DNA from: Mesostigma viride
Lineage: Eukaryota > Streptophyta > Mesostigmatophyceae > Mesostigmatales > Mesostigmataceae
Direction: 5' to 3'
DNA: 62,000 nt
Assembly: GCA_009746045.1 (NCBI GenBank)
Contig: RPFO01000253.1
Location: 580,001-642,000 of the forward strand
Shown here: in pieces, positions 44,301 to 54,300 of the stretch
How the letters are laid out: every line of letters starts with the position of its first letter
Numbering within the stretch: position 1 is the first letter of the stretch
Notes under the pieces: model-generated
What the model was told of the DNA's origin: nothing
The model's input: only the letters and a program-made list of their open reading frames with translations
The model's database searches: none
Translations under genes and position numbers: made by a program

Positions 44301-47300
44301 GGAATCTGCACGGGCGTCGGCAAGTGCGTTCACAGCATGCACCAACTTGCACATGCGTGTGTCTAGTCCTCATTGGTGCACTTGGTCTGGAGGAAGCGGC
44401 CTGACGTGATGGAAGTGTAGGACACGCATACAGGTAAACGAGGTCCAGGCTGCGACGGCGGCAAGCTGCCAGTCATCCAATAGGTCGGACAGTCCACTTG
44501 TCGGATCATCAATCGGTCGGACGCTCGTTCCGGCAGTTGGCACGTTGTGGAGTACACTGGGCAGCCTCTTACTAGACATATAGCACACTGGGCATGGTGC
44601 CTCTCACCACCGCGAGAGGGGTTGACTCTATCGATCATGCTTCACGGGTGCGAAAGAGCCACTCCTGCAGCTGCCATTGGCAAGGGACATGCTGGTCGAT
44701 GCCTGTTGCATCATCACAATTATAGCAAGTACTGTGCGGTGTGGTGTAGTATTAGGACAGCGCCGCATCCCCACGATGATACTCATACTCCCACGATGAG
44801 CCCCGCACCGATGCCCTCGTCATCCATCTCTACCAACAGCTCCCGCACCCATGCACTCGTCATCCATCTCTACCAACAGCTCCCGCACCCATGCCCTCGT
44901 CATCCATCTCTACCAACAGCTCCCGCACCCATGCCCTCGTCATCCATCTCTACCAACAGCTCCCGCACCCATGCACTCGTCATCCATCTCTACCAACAGC
45001 TCCCGCACCCATGCCCTCGTCATCCATCTCTACCAACAGCTCCCGCACCCATGCCCTCGTCATCCATCTCTAACAACAGCTCCCGCACCGCTGCCCTCGT
45101 CATCCATCTCTAACAACAGCTCCCGCACCGCTGCCCTCGTCATCCATCTCTACCAACAGCTCCCGCACCGATGCCCTCGTCATCCATCTCCAACAACAGC
45201 TCCCGCACCCATGCCCTCGTCATCCATCTCCAACAACAGCTCCCGCACCCATGCCCTCGTCATCCATCTCCAACAACAGCTCCCGCACCCATGCCCTCGT
45301 CATCCATCTCTACCAACAGCTCCCGCACCCATGCCCTCGTCATCCATCTCTACCAACAGCTCCCGCACCCATGCCCTCGTCAGTTATCCCTCATCTTCTC
45401 CACCACAACCCCCGCACCAAAATACGCGTCGTCTGCACAACAACCCTTTTTCGCCGATGGGTGCTCCCCAGGTGGCGTCCGGCCAGCCGCTGGGCATCTC
45501 GCAGGAGCGCGCTTTCTCCCGTCGTGGGTGGGCGGTGGAGTGTCGTGTGTACGCAGAAGACGCCTCCAACGGATTCCTGCCGTACGTTGCTGCTTGTTTA
45601 TGCAACACATGTGTACGTTGCGATTTAGCCGCTTTTTGTATGCAACGCATGCGTGCAAGCCCCCTACTGAACCCTGCCTCATTACAACTGTGTTCTAGTC
45701 CATACCGTATGGCACAATCACGGCTTGCTTGCGTTGTCGTGCCTGTGTGCTGAAACACCTCACTTGTGCAGACACACGCCCATGTGGTCTCTCACAAGCC
45801 TCCTGGTGCATGCCAAGGTGGTCTAGCATAAGAACACACCCTCGATCGCCCGCACCCCTTTACGTGCTTCTCATTGATGGATGGCTCCCATCCTCTTGTG
45901 TGCCGGATGCGCGCAGGTCCATCGGACGCCTGACTTCGTACCGCGAACCGCCGCAACAGCCGCTGGTGCCAGTAGCCGACACGGGCAGAACAGCAGGCAA
46001 CATTGGTGTGGGCAGAACAACAGATTCGCAAGGGGCCGCCGTGGATACGTTGATGTCTGCCACCGTAACAGACATAAAGGCCTCAACCACCTCATTGGGA
46101 ATGGGGGATACAACCACAACCAGACCAGGAACAGGGCGCGATGGACCTTCCCCTGGCCACGATGGGATTGCGGGGCAGGGAGGGTGCACCGTGCGAGTGG
46201 ACTCTGGCATGCTCGACGGGAGTGAGGTGTCCATTTTCTACGACCCGCTCATCGCCAAGGTAAACATGCCTAGGTAATATTAGCCTGATCGCAGCCAAGG
46301 CGAGTGTGAGGGTGTCCATCTTCTACAACCCGCTCATCGCCAACGTGAGGACTTCCTTCTCCATTCGAACATAACTTATAGCCAGGGTGAGGGTCTCCAT
46401 CTTCTACCCACTCACTGCCAAGGTGGGGTTCTCTTTTTCCACTCTATACGACCTTACTCAAAGCAAAGGTGATGATGTCCACGGGCTATGACTTGCTCAT
46501 CACCTTTGCTTCCAGGTGGGGCTTACACATTGAGTCTTCCATAACCTTATTATAACCGGGGTGATGCGCTTTATGTACCACGGGCGCAAGGCAAGGCGGT
46601 CGACGGTCGATGAGCACAGGGCGCACGTGGTGGGGTGACGGGGCGTATGAAGGGCAGTGCGATGGATGAGAGGAATGAAACATGAGAGGAATGATGAACT
46701 TTGAGCCACGGTCAGCATTGCATCAGTGCAAGTTGACCAACTCTACTTGTTGTGACAGCGACGATGGGTCTTTCAAAACCACGAGATATACGGTGACTGT
46801 GTCGTGGCGTGGCGTGGTATGGCGTGGCGTGGCGTGGCGTGGCGTGGCGTGGCGTGGCGTGGCGTGGCGTGGCGTGGCGTGGCGTGGCGTGGCGTGGCGT
46901 GGCGTGGCGTGGCGTGGCGTGGCGTGGCGTGGCGTGGCGTGGCGTGGCGTGGCGTGGCGTGGCGTGGCGTGGCGTGGCGTGGCGTGGCATGGCATGGCTT
47001 GGCTTGGCTTGGCTTGGCTTGGCTTGGCTTGGCTTGGCTTGGCTTGGCTTGGCTTGGCTTGGCTTGGCTTGGCTTGGCTTGGCTTGGCTTGCCGTGCCGT
47101 GCCGTGCCGTGCCGTGCCGTGCCGTGCCGTGCCGTGCCGTGCCGTGTCGTGTCTGTCGTGTCGTGTCGTGTCGTGTCGTGTCGTGTCGTCTCGTGTCGTG
47201 TCGCAAGCTTTCCATAGAAAAAAAGACGCAGCAGGGCATGGGCATCGAGATGGGGGAAGTTATTACAAGTGGAGAATACACCATACGCATATACATGCCT

Positions 47301-48270
47301 TTATGGCCATGTGGATTTCATTTCCCCGTCTGCCTCCGCCTCTGCATCCTCCACCTCTATGTCCATGCCGCACGGACGTCGGCGGCCGCTCACCTTCCTT
47401 ACCTTAGACATGCTGGAAGCATATATGGTGGTGTTGTACCCGCGCGCCCGCAGGTGATAACCCACGGGCCGGACCGGCAATGCGCGATCAACGCCATGAA
47501 GGTGGGCGGGTGGGCGGGTGGGCACGATGTTGTTTCCGTATCAACTACGCGGCTTCGATGCTAGCTTCAGCTAGTGCATGGGCGCATCGCTGTTTGTAGC
47601 AAATGCGCGGGTGGAGTGCTAGTGCAAACATACAGGCGTTGAGGTACCCGTCACTACCGCAGCTGGAATGAAATGAGCATGACGAAATGCAAACGTTGCC
47701 CGGTTTTCTTTGCCTGTCGTGTTTCGAAGGGTTGTTGCGAACATGCCTGGGGGCCCACGTTTGGTCATGAGGTTTGCTTCACATCTACATCTGCATCAGA
47801 GGAATGGTGGTATGGTCACTGGGGGATGTCACTTCTGCAGAGTATACGGTAGGACCGTAAATATCCTTCTGCAATGGATGGAAATTGGTCTCCCAGCCCT
47901 TCGGCCCCCAGGTGCTCAGACACAATAAATCAATTTCCCTACAGTGTTCATTTGCACAAGCCACTGACAAATGCGACCACATACGCGACCATGCACCCAC
48001 CTAACCAACCATTCTATCAACCTACCTACCTACCTACCTACCTACCTACCTACCTACCTACCTACCTACCTACCCACCCACCCACCCACCCACCCACCCA
48101 CCCACCACCCACCCACCCACCCACCCACCCACCCACCCACCCACCCACCCACCCACCCACCCACCCACCCACCCACCCACCCACCCACCTACCTACCTAC
48201 CTACCTACCTACCTACCTACCTACCTACCTACCTACCTACCTACCTACCTACCTACCTACACTTCCACCT

Positions 48271-48322
<52 letters not shown>

Positions 48323-51300
48323 ACACACCCACCCACCCACCCACCCACCCACCACCCACCCACCCACCCACCCACCCACCACCCACCCACCCACCACCCA
48401 CCCACCCACCCACCCACCCACCCACCCACCCACCCACCCACCCACCCACCCACCCACCCACCCACCACCACCCACCACCCACCCACCCACCCACCCACCC
48501 ACCCACCCACCCACCCACCCACCCACCCACCACCCACCCACCCACCCACCCACCCACCCACCCACCCACCCACCCACCCACCCACCCACCCACCCTACCT
48601 ACCTACCTACCTACCTACCTACCTACCTACCTACCTACCTACCTACCTACCTACCTACCTACCTACCTACCTACCTACCTACACTTCCACCTACCCACCC
48701 ACCCACCCACCCACCACCCACCCACCCACCCACCCACCCACCCACCCACCCACCCACCCACCCACCCACCCACCCACCCACCCACCCACCCACCCACCCA
48801 CCCACCCACCCACCCACCCACCCACCTGCCTATGTACCCAGCCATAGGTGCGTCCCCTCTGCACTCCCCCAGGTGCATCCCCCACCCCACCATGCCATCA
48901 TGCATCACTTGTGTCGTTGGTGCCCCAGTAGCACCTTACACCGGGCTGGGCTTGCCCTACATTTCTCCATGTGTTGCTCCTTGCACATCGCCAGGTGGCA
49001 CTGGACAGCTACGTCATCCGCGGCGTGCGCCACAACATACCCTTCCTGCGCACGCTGCTCGACCACAAGGTGGGTTGGGGAACACCAAGGTTGCGGTACC
49101 AAGGCCTGGACGTGCTGCGCAGGGGGGCACGGGGGCAGGCACTTGGATCTGTTGCTCACCCTAGAGCTGGTCAAGGTAGCTTCCCCATCTTTTCCATTTC
49201 CTCGCCCAATCAGCACGTACGTCGGATCCTGACGTACAGCATACCTTAATTAATGACCATAAAACAGTTTCCCTGCTCATGTTTCCTGGTATTTCAATCG
49301 GGTGGACTATCCATGCGTTAAGGTAATTGCTAGAATGGGGGTGTTCACCCATAACGGTAATAACTAGAATGCGCTATTCATCCATGAAGGTAATTACTAG
49401 AATGGGCTGTTAATCCATAAAGGCCAGCCCGGCTTTCCAACCTCACTGTCTGGGTGTCGCGCGCGTCTTTCCACGATGGGGGCAGCAGCACCCTGCACAC
49501 ACAACTGGAAGGGACTCCTGTCATCACGGTGTGTGCTACGCCTAAGCAACCTTACCCCATACATGTCACACATGCACGGCGAATCGTCTGTCTGTGCGCG
49601 GCTGTGGGTGCAGGGCCACGTGGGCCGCGCACGTCGCATTGGTATTACTTCTTTATCTTTGTTGCTTTTTTACATGCCGCTCTTGGTGCTGCGTCCACAG
49701 GAGTTTGAGGCGGGCAACCTCACGACCAAGTTCCTGCCCCAGCACTTCCCTCAGGGTTTCCAGGGTGGGCAGCTGTCCGAGGCTAACCAGGTGAGAGGTG
49801 GAAGGATCTTCCAAACTATCGGGAGAAGATGAGGATGACGTGTCATGTCTCCTTACTGCTTGGCTCGGAGAACCCCGCGTACGTGCTTGCCCTGGCTGAC
49901 ATGCGGGATGGGCCATCTGGATTTATAGCAGCTGCCAGGGACGCCAGGGTAAAGCGCAGCTGATCCTCCCCAGGGAATAGAGCTCGTCGCTAGCAGTTTG
50001 CTCAGTTAAGTAATTAGTAAGGTTCTTTCGTAAATTGAGGGCTCTCCCTGCCAGGTGGTCCCAGGAAAGTCACCCGGGGTTCGGCGTGGCGATGCTATTA
50101 TCCGGCACTCAATCATCGGCATGCACACAGCTGGTATGGCCACTACCCGCTCTGAGCAGGGTGGCATACTGGGTGGATGGGGACATACGCCAAATCTCTT
50201 GGGCGTTTTCCTTGTCCGGCCATGCACGCGGTTTATGCGAGGCTCCACTGAGTTGGCTGGCTTCTCACCCATACGAGGCGCCCATATGAGGCGCCCATAC
50301 GAGGCGCCCGTGCGGGCCAGGCAAAAGAGAGGCACGTCGTATCAGGTGGTGGTTGCTCGCAGGCGCGTCGTGGGCCATACCCCACCATACCTGGACTTGC
50401 AGCCGCACGCATGGCGGGGAAGATCCTTCTGCGGGTTGGGGGGGGGGGCACTGCGGGTGATGGGAGTGCGAGAAAGAGCACCACGGAGTTCTGCGTATCG
50501 ATTTCCCCCCCAGAAGGTATAGCGTACGGTAAACCATGTGGGGCCGCCTTGCTGGTAGATCTCCCACCATGCCTTGAGTGCCATGGTGCATCTGCTTGCG
50601 TGCTGCGGGCTACTCACATGGCTATGCATGCTGTGTGCTATTTCTGTCGACCTTGACCCATGGAGATCCCAGTCCCAGTAGCTTGCCTTATTGCAAGCGA
50701 GGCTAGAATAGTAGTGGGTTGCATGACGCGCAAATGATTGCACTATGTCCTGCACTCATCGACCAAGAAGAGCTCTGCTGGGCATTCTGACTGCTTCCTA
50801 CCTTTCTTATATCTACCTCTCCCCCCTTCCCCTCTCCCCCCTTCCCCTCCTGCCTTCACCCCTCTCCTTATTGCTGCCCTCCTCAGAAGCACCTGCGCAC
50901 GCTGGCCTGCTACCTGTACGTGCGCAAGGCGATGCGCGACGCCTCCTACCTGGGTGGGGACCAGCGGCTCGCGTCCTCTCCGGCCTCACCTTCCCCCAAA
51001 CAACAGGCCCCCCGCCGTGTCGTGGTGACGTTGGATGGGGAGGATTCGTTGCATGTCGTCGAGGAGATCGGGCGCCAGAATTACAGCCTTCAAGCTGCCG
51101 GGGCTGCAGCAGCCACCGGCGGCGACGCGCAAATGCGTGGCGATAGCCAATACCACAGTACAACTGAGGTGCGGACTTTTAAATTTGATGGCAAACATTT
51201 TCGATTGTGAACATCACACTACACTCGTTGTCGTACCCCTCTTATTCGCAGTAGCACCGCCTTTGTTGGCCTGACAATATCCTGATCCTGGAAACGTGCT

Positions 51301-54300
51301 TATAAGGAACACGGCAGACTTGTCATCGATGCATAACAGCGTTGGTAGAGCTCTGAGCTGAAGGAGGGCTGATGCGCGCGCTGCGTTGTGGACTGGGGGG
51401 TGCGCCGGGAGGTGGAAATGAATCTAATCCCTGCATGCCTTGCACTTTTTTCTGTGCGAAGGGAAACCATGCCATGTCGGCTCTTGGTCCCATAGTGTGT
51501 ATGAACCCCAGTTCTGGCGGCCATGCACATGTGCTGTGCTTGTACCAAGTATCGAATCTGGGGAACCAAGCCTGTTGTGGGATTGCCTTCAGCGCCCATC
51601 CCTTGGCTTGCCAGCGTCACTCGCGGAAATTTCTCCCGTCGTTTACCCTGCCCTTTCCCCTAGCTGTTTTATTGTTGATCAGGTCCTGGCCTTTGATATG
51701 CCCCCGATCCGTCCCTGTCCAGTGTTCACTCTGTCAGCCGACTCTATACAGCACTCATCCGTCCATCTCCGGCGCCGCTTCCCTTCATGCTACATTATTT
51801 CCGCCTAATGTGCCGCCGCCTTTGCCCAGTTGGTTGCTGCCCACCGAAATCTCACACGGAGCTTTTATTGCTCATTGCTTGTTGCACCTGCATGCCTGGG
51901 TGCTTTGCGTGCGGACATCTATCACATGCTTGCAATGCTGGCATGCCAACTCTATCGCATGATCGCAACAGCCGGTATTGACCATCGACGGCCGCCGCGT
52001 CACGCTGCGCACCCAGCCAGGCGACGCGCTAGCTGGCACCGGCGCGCTGGTCGTGGGGGAGATCGACGGCTGCCCCCACGTGTGCCAGATCACCCGACGG
52101 TTTCCGCGGGGATTCGACGTCATGTTTGCGGGGGCGGAGGTGGGTGGGGGTGCATGTTTGCGGGGGCGGAGGTAGGGGTGCGTGTTTACGCGGGCGGAGG
52201 TAGGGGTGCATGTTTGCGGGGGCGGAAGTAGGGGTGCATGTTTGCGGGGGCGTAGGTGGGGGTGCATGACTTCAGGCATGGTTACGGGCGTGGTTACGGG
52301 CACGCTTTCAGTGGCCACGACATGCGTTTAAATAGAAACTTCACGATGCTAAACCATGGGCCGTTGTAGAACCTATACTCTGCACGCTTATCTTTGTACA
52401 GACTCGGCCCGGAATGCCTTTCCCTTTGGATGCTCCATTTGAATTCTTGTAGTAGTATATGGACTTCTCTAAGCACAGTCTGAATTAGAATATGGCTTGT
52501 TTAATGTATATCTACGTCTGTATCTACAGTTTGTTCATAATAGATCTACTTCTTTTATATGCAATTTGGACTGTTATATACTACCATCTACCTCTTTGAC
52601 TGCAGGATCACCATCAATTCTGCCCGCGCCCTGCTGGCGTGTGCTTCTGCAGTTGCTTTTACTTTCAAACAAACCGCTGTCCAGGAGACAAAGTCGCCCT
52701 GGCTGATGCTTGCAAGCTCATTTTCATGTACAACCTAGGGGGCTTTGAGCAAGCTGTTTAACGCTGTGTATCACAATACAGGATGTCAACTCCCGGTAAG
52801 CATAAGCTTTAACCCGCGCCTTGTTCCTTTTTTGTATCACACAACCACTATTGTATTTTCCTGCCTGTGCAGAAGTCACTGCTGCCCCCCGAGCACTCTG
52901 CCTCATATTGCACCATGAATACAAGAACGCATGCACTCTGGCCCGTGCCGCCCACCCACTCTTGTCTGCTGCACATGTGTGTGCAGAAATCGCTGCTGGT
53001 CCAAAGTGAGCTGCAGGCGTCCATCGCCCACCGTATGCCACCCCCCGCTGTCCAGGGAGCCAGCGGGGTAAGTCCTCTAGGAGGGGCCGTTGGTGAGGGT
53101 CACCATCAAATGGACGGCATGTCATGGTGGCACTGGATGGGATATGGGGGGTGGAGAGCAGGCTGGTTATTGTGGACATGGAGGCTCTAGTGGACATGGA
53201 GCTGGCCATGCCGATCGTTGTCGCTATCGGAACGATCTGCTATCCATACTCCTAGAGTGCTGGCATCTAAGTTGTAATGTGCAACTGTGGATCCTGCGGC
53301 GTGCGTGCACTCACCTTCACCAGTACTGCTAGTTCCTTTTTAGATAAGAAGCTCTAGGCTAGGCCTCAGCTGGTGGGGACGTTAACTCCAGCAGAGTTCT
53401 TCTGGTCAGATGATAGTAAAGGGCACGTGGTATAGTGGGGCACATGGTTTCACAGATGATGTCCGCGGATGGCTACACAGCCTTTGGCGGGGCGGATCCG
53501 CCCTATCATGAGGGTTGGGCTATGCACGAACCCAACTGCCCCCCTATATTGAATCAGCCCAAAGGGTTCCAATCACAAGAAGCGTCTGCCACCATTGCAA
53601 GCGCGCACCTACCATGGCATGCTTGGATGCAGCTGTGCTAATGTGTTAATGCCCTGCATCGCATCGCCCCTGATTTGCATCTGCCTGCAGACCGTCAAAT
53701 CACCAATGGCTGGCCGGCTTGTGTCCGTTGCCGTCAAAGAGGGACAGGAGGTAAGTGGACACACTAATTCTGCCATGTCATTTATGCATTCCACACAATG
53801 TATTCATTAATTTGGGCATTGTGAACCCCTATTAATTTTGGAGGTCGCCCTCTTCATGTGTTGCTATCTCGTCTCTCTGTTCGCCTGCAGGCCTTGTGAT
53901 GCTTCGTGGACTTTATGATGCATTGGTACTGTCAGACGAACACGAGGAACACTGTTTTGTGACGGCCACACCAGTTGCTTCTCGAACGTCTGCTGCCTTC
54001 CTATATTTTACGAATGTCTTCCTCGTGCTTCTTGTTCTCCTGGCGCAATCACTCTCCTTTCCTGGCCATTCCATTTCCTTGTCCTGGGCAACCCCTTGAT
54101 TAATAAGGAAAGGCTGATATGGAGAAGTTGCCGTGACATCTCTTTTTGGTACTGGTTAGAATCACGAAAACGCTACCTCTGTGTCTGTTTGTCTGGCTCC
54201 ACCCAGTACCAACAGCTTAGGATCATGTCTCTCAGGTGCCTTGCTCATAATAATAACATCATAATAACTTACTCTACGCTGGAAAGTAATCCAATTGTGT

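Noticed and set aside
44547-45753. Ser/Pro-rich 300-codon ORF, and a CRISPR-like look at 44806-45385
   Set aside because: A 40-bp tandem repeat with no unique spacers, in a eukaryotic intron; only the last part overlaps PCCA exon 12.
46682-47564. ORFs of 137-251 codons with VAWRG, LAWLG, HATPR repeats
   Set aside because: A stop-free pentanucleotide array; periodicity of five bases explains the repeating peptides.
47874-49232. Pro/Thr/His-rich ORFs of about 400-450 codons
   Set aside because: Tetranucleotide CACC/CTAC arrays read through; the true coding part is only exon 15 at 48995-49069, in one frame.
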